Source: Alphaproteobacteria bacterium (GTDB taxonomy: Bacteria; Pseudomonadota; Alphaproteobacteria; Reyranellales; Reyranellaceae). From it: a DNA stretch of 64,000 bases. The stretch covers positions 1 to 64,000 of the forward strand of contig JAFAKN010000184.1 in the NCBI GenBank assembly GCA_019235415.1, read 5' to 3'. Shown here one piece after another: positions 55,090 to 64,000 of the stretch. The first letter of the stretch is position 1. Every line of letters starts with the position of its first letter. The translations under genes were made by a program, and so were the position numbers. The notes beneath the pieces were generated by a model. That model made no database searches and was not told the DNA's origin. It saw only the letters and a list, made by a program, of their open reading frames with translations.

Positions 55090-56569
55090 TCACGCCAGCT
55101 CAAATGCGCTGCGGATGCGGTCCATCAGCTCGGACATGGACCGCGTCGAACCGTGCTCGGCTTCACTTGCATCATCGACCGCCGCGTGCTTGCCGCGCTG
55201 GCTGAGCGTCAAGCTTATGTCCTCGGCGACGCTCGGTCGGTCCTTCAATAACTTGCCCAAAGCCGCCTGCCCAACTTCGTACACCACCGTAAAGGTCATT
55301 GCCCGAATCGATCCCGGCTCGCCGTGCCCTGTGAACAGGCCAGCCTCGCCGAAATAGTCGCCCGGCGAGAGGCGGGCCAATTCGACCTCGCCGCCAGCTT
55401 CCTTGCGCGTGACGAGCAGCACTCCGGCCCGGATGATGAACAACGAGGACAGCTTCGTCCCCTGCTCGGCCACCGTCTCGCCCTTGCGAAAGGTTCGGGG
55501 GATCATGGTCGACGCCAGCCCCTGCTTTTCGTCTTCCGTCAGAGAGACGAACAGTGGGACCGCGTCGATCAGCCGAAGCGCGGTCGGGCGTGACGCTGCG
55601 AGGGTGTCGTGTGGCTGCGGCAGTGCACTTGCGGCCGCCTCCTTGGGCGGGGCGAGCATCAATCGCGCCGCGCGAAGGTGACGGTATATCAGGTCGTAGA
55701 GCTCGTGCCGGGCAGCCGACGCGGCAGAAAAATCTCGCACGCGAAACGACAGCTCGAACTCTATGGCCTGAGCATCCAGGGATTTGATCTGCACCGTTGG
55801 CGCGCGCGTCGGCATGATCAAGTTGCTGCTTCGCAGCACGGTTCGCATGATTTCCGTGATGCCTGACGGGGCCATGGTGGGGATGATGCGCACGCGCAGG
55901 TTGACTCCGTGGCTGCGGTTGGGCTGTTGAGATTGGTCAGTTGCGCCTTGGCGAGGGTGCTGTTGGGCAGCACGACCAGATCGTCGGTGGAATTGAGCAG
56001 GTGCGTGGCGCGCCAGTTGGTCTCGACAACTCGGCCCTCGGTGCCGTCGCTGAGCACGATCCAGTCGCCGACCTCGTAGGGCCTGCTGACGTTGAGGGCG
56101 ATGCCCGAGAAGACGTCGGAAATGGTGCTCTGCAGGGCAAGGCCCAGGATGATGGCGAAGACACCGGACGTGGCGATCAGGGTGCCGATCGGAGCGTTGA
56201 AGGCGTAGGCGACGACCGACAGCGCCGCCCCGAGATAGACGACGCCAACCACGAGATCCTGGAGCAGGCGGCCTTCGCGGGGCCGGCGCTCGAAGATCAG
56301 GAACACGCGCGCCGCCGCCGTCAGCAGCCAGGCGCCGTTGAGCCACCAGATGATCTTGGCCGCGATGAAGATGCCCTCGTATAGCGGCGTGCTGTTCGCC
56401 GCGACCTCGTAGGGAACGATGCCATAGTGGTTGAGGAGGACCGTCAGGACGACGAAAAACACAATAGATGCCAGGCCGGGTAACGGCGCAACAGGATCCG
56501 GGCGATGAGAGCGCCCGCGATGGCCAGCAGGCCTGTCTGGACAAAGGGATCAGCCATCAGTTTGGTCAT
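55090..56569 (-). pseudogene. MscS-type channel fused to cNMP-binding domain, two frameshifts
   Basis: Three frames must be joined. The first (ATG at 56569: ADPFVQTGLLAIAGALIARI) meets the second near 56460 (VFFVVLTVLLNHYGIVPYEV, then FAIILGLALQSTISDVFSG and NVSRPYEVGDWIVLSDGTEG). The second meets the third near 55915 (HGVNLRVRIIPTMAPSGITE, then a Crp-like domain: FRKGETVAEQGTKLSSLFII, LSPGDYFGEAGLFTGHGEPG). The full product would be a mechanosensitive channel gated or tuned by a cyclic-nucleotide-type domain. Two frameshifts at separate places suggest inactivation, though the reading is otherwise well preserved, so recent loss or error is possible. Confidence 0.75.
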
Positions 56570-56594
56570 CACGCCCGCCCGCCGCGCCGAAGCT

Positions 56595-57512
56595 TCATCC
56601 GCCCAGCTTGTTTCTGAACATCGACAGGAGCTCGGGTCGCGCTGCCGCCCCCTCGACCACGACGGTGCAAGTCATGCCCGAGCTCACCAACACGCCGTCG
56701 GGGACGCTGTCGATGTGGATGCGGGTCGGGATGCGTTGTGCCAGCCGCACCCATTCGAACGTAGGCGTGACGTTCGCGAGCAGCTGCGGGCCGTCCGGGT
56801 TGTCGCGGTCGGTGATGCCGCGGCTGATGCTCTCGACGTGGCCCTTCAAGGCCGGCCCACCGCTCATGAGATGGATTTCGACGGGGGACCCCAGGGCAAC
56901 ACCCGGCATCTTGGTCTCCTCGAAGTAGCCTTCTACTCGGTAGGAATCGCTGTCGATCAGGGCGAGCAGCCGCGTGCCAACAGCCGCGTACTGCCCGACG
57001 ACGAGCCCCAGATTCGTGACATAGCCGTTGACGGGCGCCCGCACGACGGTGCGCTCGAGGTTGAGCTTGGCCGTCGCGAGGTCGGCGAGCGCCTGCTGGT
57101 AGGCTCCCACCGCCGAAGCTGCCACGTGTTGGGAGTCCTCCTTCGCTTCGTCGGATATGGCGAGGTTGGTAAGCTTGGTGCGTCGCTGAGCCTCGCTCTG
57201 GCGCATGAGCATCTCGGCGTAGCGGGCCGCCAAGTTGGCCTCGGCCGTCGCGACGGCGAGCTTGTAGCGGGCCTGGTCGATCACGAGCAGGATTTCCCCC
57301 TTGTGAACGACTTGGTTGTCCCTGACCCTGAGGTCGGTGACGAACCCCGCGACGTCGGGGGCGATCGTGACGACGTCCGCGCGAACCCTGGCGTCGCGCG
57401 TCCAGGGCGAAAGCATGTAGTAGGTCCACACCTCGTAGCTTCCCAGTCCGCCGGCGGCGAGGATCACAAGCGTGAGGGCGATGCCGACGAGCCTTTTCAC
57501 GATGGTTTTCAT
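56595..57512 (-). CDS. HlyD-family periplasmic adaptor of FUSC efflux system (AaeA-like)
   Basis: The 305-residue protein has one N-terminal membrane helix (LVGIALTLVILAAGGLGSYE), WTRDARVRADVVTIAPDVAG, a helical hairpin and RTVVRAPVNGYVTNLGLVVG. It pairs with the FUSC permease encoded upstream, likely exporting aromatic acids or similar compounds. The start at 57512 (MKTIVKRL) gives the normal membrane-anchor position; 57560 is rejected. Confidence 0.88.
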   Translation of the reverse strand: MKTIVKRLVGIALTLVILAAGGLGSYEVWTYYMLSPWTRDARVRADVVTIAPDVAGFVTDLRVRDNQVVHKGEILLVIDQARYKLAVATAEANLAARYAEMLMRQSEAQRRTKLTNLAISDEAKEDSQHVAASAVGAYQQALADLATAKLNLERTVVRAPVNGYVTNLGLVVGQYAAVGTRLLALIDSDSYRVEGYFEETKMPGVALGSPVEIHLMSGGPALKGHVESISRGITDRDNPDGPQLLANVTPTFEWVRLAQRIPTRIHIDSVPDGVLVSSGMTCTVVVEGAAARPELLSMFRNKLGG

Positions 57513-57526
57513 GTCGAATCCCCAGA

Positions 57527-57721
57527 TCAGGTCCAGAGCACCAGAACGCTGAACAGGCAAAGGAAGGTCCCAAAGCGGGCCAAAGCCGGGTGCCAGGCAA
57601 GGCGGTACAGGCCAAGTCGCGCCAGCAGCGGGTCGACGAGGGCGAACAGCGCCACCGTGGCGATGAAATACAGCAGTGTCGACGGCACGAGCGCGCCGAA
57701 CAGGCTAACTTCACGCAGCAT
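57527..57721 (-). CDS. DUF1656 small membrane protein (AaeX-like)
   Basis: The 64-residue protein has two membrane helices (FGALVPSTLLYFIATVALFA and FGTFLCLFSVLVLW). DUF1656 proteins commonly sit between FUSC permease and HlyD genes, as here. The start at 57721 (MLREVSLFG) overlaps the FUSC stop by a few bases; the track's 57835 start adds non-family sequence. Confidence 0.85.
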   Translation of the reverse strand: MLREVSLFGALVPSTLLYFIATVALFALVDPLLARLGLYRLAWHPALARFGTFLCLFSVLVLWT

Positions 57722-59756
57722 GGATTGCCTCTCCATGCGAATCGCCATTCGGCCGCCGCCTGCAGGTCCGCTCGAGGGCGAGGCTGGCGGCGGCGAAGGC
57801 ATACATGTCGCGCTGCGCAGCACGGGCCGCTGCAACGTCGATGCTATTGCTCAGCAGGTCGGCACGGCATCCAAGCGAAGCCTCGCTGCTGACGCGACCG
57901 GCAAGGTCGAGCATCGGCTCTCCCCGTTGCGCAAGTATGCCGGCAATCCGGCCCGCAGTGGCCGCATCGCCTCTCCTTAGTCGCTTCTCGTCACGCACCC
58001 GGATGAGCTCGGTACCGGCGCTCAGCAGGGCAAGCCCAGTGTCGACCGCCTGCGCAGCCTGGTCTTCCGGCAACAACCGACAGAGGCGGTCGAGTGCCCC
58101 AATGCTGGCGGTCGCGAATTCGAAGTCGTCGATACGGGATTGCCAGGCGATGCGGGCAAACTGACCGCGCATCGTCTTTGCAAAGGCCCGCCGGGCGGCC
58201 TGCGGCGTGTCGGGCGCGACGATGGCCAACAGGAGGGCGGCGAGGGCGACGGCGAAGATCGCCGCGAGGGATGTGTTGACAAACTCGACCGCATCATAGG
58301 CCATCCGGTTCTGCAAGCCGGCAACGCTGGCAAAATAGAGCGCGGCGGCAAAGCCGACCGGCGCCAACCGGGGCTTGGCCATGAACCATGAGTCGACGAA
58401 CAAGAGCGGAGCGATCACGAGGCTGAACATCGCATAGCCCGACGAGCGGGCCAGGAAGACTTCGACCACGACGAAGCTCGGGACGGTCAAGAGGACGAAC
58501 AAGCCAACCGCCTTGGCCGCCGCGGGTGCGCCGCCATCCATCGTGGCAAACCGGGCGGTGACAACGGTCGCGAGGACGACGGCGGTCGGCCCATCCGGCC
58601 AGTTGGCGAGGATCCAGAACGAGCTGGCAATGACCACCGCCAGGGCCGCCCGCACGCCGGCCCACGCAGCGCCGACCAGGTCGTTCGAGATCACGAAGCG
58701 CTGCTGACCAAGGGCGGGCGGTCCCGGCGCCAAGAACGCGTCGTGCGCCTGGGCGAAGCCGGCAAAGGCTGCGAAAAAGTTGCGCAGAAAACCGACGGCG
58801 GAGGCGCTGCGAACAGCATCGGCCGCTGTGCCGATCGGATCGCGACCGAGGTCGCGTGCCAGCGGCAGCGCGGCACCCGCCCGCGCGAAGCTGAAACGCA
58901 AGCCATGCGCGTCGAGCTTGCCGTCGCGCCACAGCTCGATCGCCGCTGCGGCCTTTCGCATGGCTGGCTGCACGTCCGGCACGGCGGCGATGCAGGCAGG
59001 GGGTTCCGCCCGTTGCTGGTCGAGCAGCCGGGCGGCATCGATGACGCCGAGCATGGCGACACCGAGACGACGGACGGCGTCACTGCGCTCGCGGATCGAG
59101 CCATCCTCGAACACCGCCGACGCGCGCTGGGTCTCGATCTCAATCAGTTGCCCGGCCACGCGGTCGAAGCGGCCGCCCACGTCGCGCTGCGCCAACAGCG
59201 CCAGGGCGCCGTCGACCAGCTGGTGTGTGCTCGCCGCTATCGTCGCCCGCAGCGACGCCGCAAGCCTCTCGGGCAGCACGAGATGGCTGATCGTCGCCGC
59301 CACGAGAATGCCCAGCGAGATCTCCGTAATGCGCGCCTGCGCGTCGTAGAAGGCGGTTTCCGGCGCAAGGGCAGCGGGAATGCCGACGATCGCCGCCGTG
59401 TAACCCGACAGCACGCAGGCGTAGCTGGCAAAGTTCCTGAGACACTTGGATCCGAAGGTGCAGGCCGCGGTCCACAGCGCCAGGCAGCCGAGAAACAGAA
59501 CGCGCTCCTGGGCAAACAGCGATACCAGCACGAGGGCGACGGTCGCGCCGACCAGGGTGCCTATGATGCGGTAGAAGCCCTTGGCGAAGACGCGCCCGCT
59601 CTGCGGCTGTGCAACGATGAATACCGTGAGCACGGCCCATTTCGGATCGTCGAGATTGAAGCGGAAAGCCACCCACAGCGCCAGCAGCGCCGAGATCGTC
59701 GTCTTGGCGGCGAACACCGCATGGCGGCTCGATGCCCATTGGAAGCTCGTGGACAT
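57711..59756 (-). CDS. FUSC-family efflux permease (AaeB-like)
   Basis: The 681-residue protein has two sets of membrane helices (FAAKTTISALLALWVAFRFN and AALAVVIASSFWILANWPDG) flanking a cytoplasmic region, typical of AaeB/FUSC transporters. An early signature is WAVLTVFIVAQPQSGRVFAK. It heads a FUSC-DUF1656-HlyD-(MscS) operon. An AGAGGGGC site precedes the ATG, and a CTAAGCCA motif lies 119 bases upstream. Confidence 0.9.
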   Translation of the reverse strand: MSTSFQWASSRHAVFAAKTTISALLALWVAFRFNLDDPKWAVLTVFIVAQPQSGRVFAKGFYRIIGTLVGATVALVLVSLFAQERVLFLGCLALWTAACTFGSKCLRNFASYACVLSGYTAAIVGIPAALAPETAFYDAQARITEISLGILVAATISHLVLPERLAASLRATIAASTHQLVDGALALLAQRDVGGRFDRVAGQLIEIETQRASAVFEDGSIRERSDAVRRLGVAMLGVIDAARLLDQQRAEPPACIAAVPDVQPAMRKAAAAIELWRDGKLDAHGLRFSFARAGAALPLARDLGRDPIGTAADAVRSASAVGFLRNFFAAFAGFAQAHDAFLAPGPPALGQQRFVISNDLVGAAWAGVRAALAVVIASSFWILANWPDGPTAVVLATVVTARFATMDGGAPAAAKAVGLFVLLTVPSFVVVEVFLARSSGYAMFSLVIAPLLFVDSWFMAKPRLAPVGFAAALYFASVAGLQNRMAYDAVEFVNTSLAAIFAVALAALLLAIVAPDTPQAARRAFAKTMRGQFARIAWQSRIDDFEFATASIGALDRLCRLLPEDQAAQAVDTGLALLSAGTELIRVRDEKRLRRGDAATAGRIAGILAQRGEPMLDLAGRVSSEASLGCRADLLSNSIDVAAARAAQRDMYAFAAASLALERTCRRRPNGDSHGEAIHAA

Positions 59757-59875
59757 GCCCCTCTACGAAGCCCCTCTCCTGAGGACGTGTGGCTTCCTGG
59801 CCGGAACATCCGCGTTTTGGGCCCGCCGTTCCATCCCGCGCTGGTCGCGTCGGTATGGCTGTTCGTGCCGACGCC

Positions 59876-59891
59876 CTAAGCCAAGGTTTAG
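59876..59891. promoter_or_regulatory. CTAAGCCA palindromic motif, copy 5
   Basis: CTAAGCCAAGGTTTAG, arms CTAAgC/CTAAaC, 4-bp spacer. It lies in the 170-bp gap between the LrgB-family stop and the FUSC start, 119 bases before the latter on the minus strand. Confidence 0.5.
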
Positions 59892-59926
59892 CCGACGCGG
59901 TATCTGTCGAGGCAACTCGGCGCGGT

Positions 59927-60643
59927 TCATAGGAGCCTCGCATATGCGCCGATGAGCGGCGCCGCGAGCACGTTGAGCAATCCCGTCAGTACCATCGTGA
60001 GGCCGGCGATCGTACCTTCTTCGCCGCCGACCTCGTGTGCCTTCGCGGTTCCCATGCCATGTGCGCCCAGACCCAGCAGCGCGCCGCGCGCCAGTGCGGA
60101 CCGGATCGGCAGGCACGCCAGCATGAGCTCCCCGAGCGTGGCGCCGACGAGCCCTGTAGCGATGACGAAGAGGGCCGTCAGGTCGGCCGCGCCGCCGATG
60201 GTGTTCGAGACTTCCATGGCGAAGGGCGTGCTCAGCGAGCGTGCCAGCAGGCTCAACCGCAGCTGCTCGTCCACTCCCAGAAGCGTCGCGAGCGCCCAGG
60301 CGGACACCATTGAGGTCAGGCTGCCGGCGACCATGCCGAGGGCGAGGGCGGCCCAATGCCGAACGATCAGCGCGCGGTGCTCGAAGATCGGGACGGCGAA
60401 GGCGACAGTGGCCGGACCGAGCAAGATCAACAGCCAGCCCGTCGCCAGAATGTACTCGTGGTAACTGGTGTGCAGCACGATGGCCGCCGCCAACAGAGCC
60501 AGCGACGACGTGACGAGCGGAGGCGGCGATGCACGCCGCCAGCGCCGATGGACTGCCCGGGCGCAGAGGTACGCTGCGATGGTGGCGGCGGACCACGACA
60601 GCGTGGCGAGGGCAGGGCCGTGCCACAGCGCGCGTAGTTCCAT
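59927..60643 (-). CDS. LrgB/CidB-family membrane protein
   Basis: A 238-residue polytopic membrane protein with the family block VTSSLALLAAAIVLHTSYHE, LLGPATVAFAVPIFEHR, SLSTPFAMEVSNTIGGAADL and GLGAHGMGTAKAHEVGGEEG. Members are linked to murein-hydrolase control or export of small acids. The start at 60643 overlaps the stop of the CidA/LrgA gene (TGATG), showing coupled translation. Confidence 0.92.
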   Translation of the reverse strand: MELRALWHGPALATLSWSAATIAAYLCARAVHRRWRRASPPPLVTSSLALLAAAIVLHTSYHEYILATGWLLILLGPATVAFAVPIFEHRALIVRHWAALALGMVAGSLTSMVSAWALATLLGVDEQLRLSLLARSLSTPFAMEVSNTIGGAADLTALFVIATGLVGATLGELMLACLPIRSALARGALLGLGAHGMGTAKAHEVGGEEGTIAGLTMVLTGLLNVLAAPLIGAYARLL

Positions 60644-61041
60644 CACCGCACTCCCTTCGCCCGCGTGCACAGATCGACCACCAGCGCGGTGACGACCATG
60701 ACCGCGGCCGTGCCGGCCACGATGACGAGCAGCACCTTGCAACCGAGCACGCTCATCAGCTCACGGTGATCGAGCACCGCAAGGACGGCAGGCAGGAAAA
60801 ACAGCACCATGTGGCCGATGAAAAATTGGGAGCCTCGACGCAGGCTGCGGACGCTCAATCGTCGGCTCGCCAGCAGCGCCAGCGCGGCGATGAGGCCGAC
60901 CAGCCCGCCGGGGACCGGAAGCCCGGTTATGTGGACGAAGCCGTCGGCTCCCAGCCACAGACCGACCACGAGCAGGATTTGCAGGAGGAGGCTGCCCTCG
61001 AGCAGGCTGGGCACGCGGATGCCCAATCGCCGCGAAAACAT
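60643..61041 (-). CDS. CidA/LrgA-family holin-like membrane protein
   Basis: About 132 residues with four hydrophobic segments (LLLQILLVVGLWLGADGFVH, GGLVGLIAALALLASRRL, FFIGHMVLFFLPAVLAVL, LLVIVAGTAAVMVVTALVVD), including the FF.P..V pattern of this family. The start at 61041 gives normal length; an alternative ATG is at 61074. It faces the LysR remnant, the usual position for a CidR-like regulator. Confidence 0.82.
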   Translation of the reverse strand: MFSRRLGIRVPSLLEGSLLLQILLVVGLWLGADGFVHITGLPVPGGLVGLIAALALLASRRLSVRSLRRGSQFFIGHMVLFFLPAVLAVLDHRELMSVLGCKVLLVIVAGTAAVMVVTALVVDLCTRAKGVR

Positions 61042-61118
61042 GCAGGAGCTTGTAAGGGCGGAAAGGTGATGCATAAAATGAATTGATTGATTGAGCATCA
61101 TTCGGATTAGCATTGGAC

Positions 61119-61969
61119 ATGGAATTTCGAACGCTTCGTGCTTTCGTCCAAGTCGTGCGGCAGGGCGGATTCTCGCCGGCCGCCAAGGTCGTGTTCGCCA
61201 CCCAGTCGACCGTGAGCAAGGCGGTGAAGCAGCTCGAGGAAGAGATCGGCGTGCCACTGCTCGACCGGCTCGGCCATCGCAGTCGCCTCACTGCCGCGGG
61301 CGAGGTCATGTACCCTCGGGCGCTGCGGATCCTCGCCGAACGCGACGACCTGCTCACCGAAGTCGGCGAGTTGCGGGGCCTGAAGCGGGGAACGCTGAAG
61401 CTCGGCCGCTCTTTGCCGCCTATCGCAGGCGCTATGCCGGCATCGACATCCGCCTGGTAGAGCACGGCAGCGAACGGCTCGATGAGGTTCTGCTGTCTGG
61501 GGACATCGAGCTTGCGGCCTCGCTTCTGCCTGTGCCGGAAGCTTTTGAATGGCAGGATGTCAGGCGAGAACCGTTGACGGCTCTGTTGCCAGCGGACGAC
61601 GCACTGTCGCGGCGGCGATCGCTGACGCTGCCGGCGCTGCGCGGTCTGCTCTTCATCCTGTTCCAAAGCGGATTCGCCTTCAACCGCATCATGCTGGATG
61701 CCTGCAAGGCATACGGATTTGAGCCCGACGTCGCAGCGCGCAGCAGTCAGATCGATTTCATCGTCGAACTGGCAGCAGCCGGCATGGGAGTGGGCTTTCT
61801 GCCGCGCATGATTGCGCAGGAGCGCAAGCATCCCTCCGTCAAGTGCGTGCCGCTCCTTGAAGCGCGCACCGACTGGCACATCGCCATGATATGGCGGCGC
61901 GGCGCGTATCTCAGGGCTTGGCTCGATCTCGTGGGGGACGCGCATAGCCGCCCCCAGCGCGCGGAGTGA
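61119..61969 (+). pseudogene. LysR-family regulator, broken by a frameshifting deletion
   Basis: The N-terminal half is intact (MEFRTLRAFVQVVRQGGFSP, AAKVVFATQSTVSKAVKQLE) up to GTLKLG. A deletion, estimated at about a dozen codons, then joins it out of frame to PLFAAYRRRYAGIDIRLVEH, after which a full effector domain runs to the stop at 61969. The position divergent from cidA/lrgB suggests it was their CidR-like regulator. Loss would leave that pair unregulated or constitutive. Confidence 0.82.
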
Positions 61970-62282
61970 CGCCCACGATCAATGCCGCGAAGACCGCGGC
62001 ACGCCTCTTAACTTTCGTTTAGCGCGGCCAGCCCAAGGGTAATTCTAAAGTACTTGCGTGCAATGGCGTGCGCCGGCGGCGCTCGCGATCATTGTCGCGT
62101 GCAGAACGAAGTCCGCCTTTCCGTTTTCGAAGACTGCCCGCGGCGATCGGACGGCGAGATCACCGCATCACTGCTGATGGCGGCACCTCCCGCGGCCCCG
62201 GTCGCGCGGGAGCGACCGGCGACGCGTGATCGCCCGCTACACGAGTACCGCCGTTGGATGCATGACACCGATGGAGCGACAG
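61970..62282. other. Intergenic region
   Basis: No gene is recognised. It contains CTTAACTTTCGTTTAG (62007-62022), a degenerate relative of the CTAAGCCA palindrome. Confidence 0.4.
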
Positions 62283-62735
62283 ATGACGGTCATACCAAGT
62301 GCAGACGAGTTGATGGCGACGATCGCCAAGGCGCGCGCCGAGAAGTTGGCGGCGGCCGAGAAGCAGCACGAAGCCGAGAAAAAGAAGAAGGAGGCGCTTA
62401 TCGAGATGCTGCGCAAGCCCAGCGGATTTTCCGACGAGCAGTTGCTCGAAAAGGCATCGATTCTGATCGAGCACGCCGTCAGCAGGGGGGACACGGCCGT
62501 CGAGGTCTTTCGCTTCCCCCATTCGGTGTGCACGGACGGCGGGCGGGCCTTGAACCAGGGCGAGCCGGGCTGGGAGGGGACCCTGGTCGGCGAGCCCAAG
62601 GAAATCTACGACCTGTGGGAGCGCAAGCTGAAGCCCAAGGGCTATCACCTGCGCTACGAGATCGTCGACTATCCCGACGGCATGCCGGGAAACGTCGCGG
62701 TGACCTTGAGCTGGCAGGGCGGTCAGCAACGGTAG
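62283..62735 (+). CDS. Hypothetical protein with coiled-coil N-terminus, 150 aa
   Basis: Residues about 15-45 are a charged coiled coil rich in Lys, Glu and Ala (EKQHEAEKKKKEALIEML). The C-terminal part is a small globular domain (GDTAVEVFRFPHSVCTDGGR, GYHLRYEIVDYPDGMPGNV). No family is recognised. The ATG at 62283 has a GGAG site; the track's 62226 start does not. Confidence 0.65.
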   Translation: MTVIPSADELMATIAKARAEKLAAAEKQHEAEKKKKEALIEMLRKPSGFSDEQLLEKASILIEHAVSRGDTAVEVFRFPHSVCTDGGRALNQGEPGWEGTLVGEPKEIYDLWERKLKPKGYHLRYEIVDYPDGMPGNVAVTLSWQGGQQR

Positions 62736-62807
62736 GACCGATACGCCGTGCCGCTTGGTCGCTTCATACAGCGGCTGCAGCGGAATCGGTCGTGTGCAAA
62801 TCCGAGT

Positions 62808-63855
<1,048 letters not shown>

Positions 63856-63886
63856 AGTCAGACGAGACGAACTCGAGGGCATCCAG

Positions 63887-64000
63887 ATGAGCCTGATACC
63901 CAACGACTTGACGCCGGTTTACAAGGCCACGATCGCCAAGGGCACCAGTGCGACCAGATGGCAACGGCCGGCCTACGTCGATCACCTGCCGCCGTGCAAC
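63887..64000 (+). CDS. GltD-like NAD(P)-binding oxidoreductase, 5' end only
   Basis: Only the first 38 codons lie in the window. The sequence TRWQRPAYVDHLPPCN resembles the start of GltD-like/AegA-type flavoproteins, whose next residues normally bind Fe-S through further Cys. A GAGGGC site precedes the ATG. It follows ldh after 31 bases, so it is probably cotranscribed. Confidence 0.6.
   Translation, partial: MSLIPNDLTPVYKATIAKGTSATRWQRPAYVDHLPPCN

Noticed and set aside
62007-62022. CTTAACTTTCGTTTAG
   Set aside because: The right arm fits, but the left arm and octamer do not; it also loosely resembles a CtrA-type TTAA-N7-TTA site. Kept only as a weak relative.

Overview
The window is a 64 kb, GC-rich stretch of an alphaproteobacterial chromosome. 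FixL/FixJ/FixK-type regulators, two DUF992 secreted proteins and an MCE/Mla transporter with a fused STAS domain suggest Hyphomicrobiales or a near relative. The species cannot be named from sequence alone. No rRNA, tRNA, CRISPR array or intact transposase was seen.

Layout. 1-5.2 kb: dead CoA-transferase, malic enzyme, a carboxymuconolactone-decarboxylase-like gene, then decayed DNA. 5.2-16 kb: DUF992 protein, two giant winged-helix/ATPase/TPR regulators flanking a divergent pair of response regulators, and a histidine-kinase-like protein that lacks its phosphoacceptor His. 16-22 kb: DUF6492 gene, four-gene Mla/MCE operon, second DUF992 gene, MORN protein. 22-34 kb: ROK and ferritin-like pseudogenes around a DUF2934 gene, then minus-strand glycogen/phosphoketolase genes (glgX, xfp, histidine phosphatase, glgP, malQ). 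34-39 kb: dead OmpA-like gene and a regulatory block of FixL-like haem-PAS kinase, FixJ-like regulator, lone receiver, and a regulator that joins an OmpR/CadC-type winged helix to a complete FixK/FNR-type protein. 39-41 kb: ackA and glgA fossils and a 32-codon membrane ORF. 41-46 kb: RND efflux pair. 46-55 kb: CBS protein, ppsA, pfkB, gap, pgk, tandem USP, hemerythrin-like protein. 55-64 kb: broken MscS/cNMP channel, FUSC efflux operon, CidA/LrgA-LrgB pair with a broken LysR gene, an unknown gene, lactate dehydrogenase, and the start of a GltD-like oxidoreductase.

How it fits together. About fifteen FNR/FixK-like boxes (TTGAT-N4-ATCAA, 0-2 mismatches) lie between or at the edges of genes. Many are 50-80 bases before a start codon (DUF2934, unknown 23.9 kb gene, glgX, FixL-like kinase, ppsA, gap, hemerythrin, ldh). 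The FixK-like half of the fusion regulator carries the E..SR recognition helix expected to read TTGA half-sites. My inference is an oxygen-limitation island: a haem-PAS kinase and FixJ/FixK-like cascade sit beside their likely targets, which feed stored glucan through glycolysis and phosphoketolase to lactate and acetyl-phosphate, with USP, CBS and hemerythrin stress proteins.

A second unexplained signal is a palindromic motif, CTAAGCCA-N2/3-G(T/C)TTA, found five times between genes and notably ahead of two response-regulator genes. The island is also eroding: at least eleven pseudogenes or fossils are visible, including a glgA remnant with an in-place inversion of about 60 bp.
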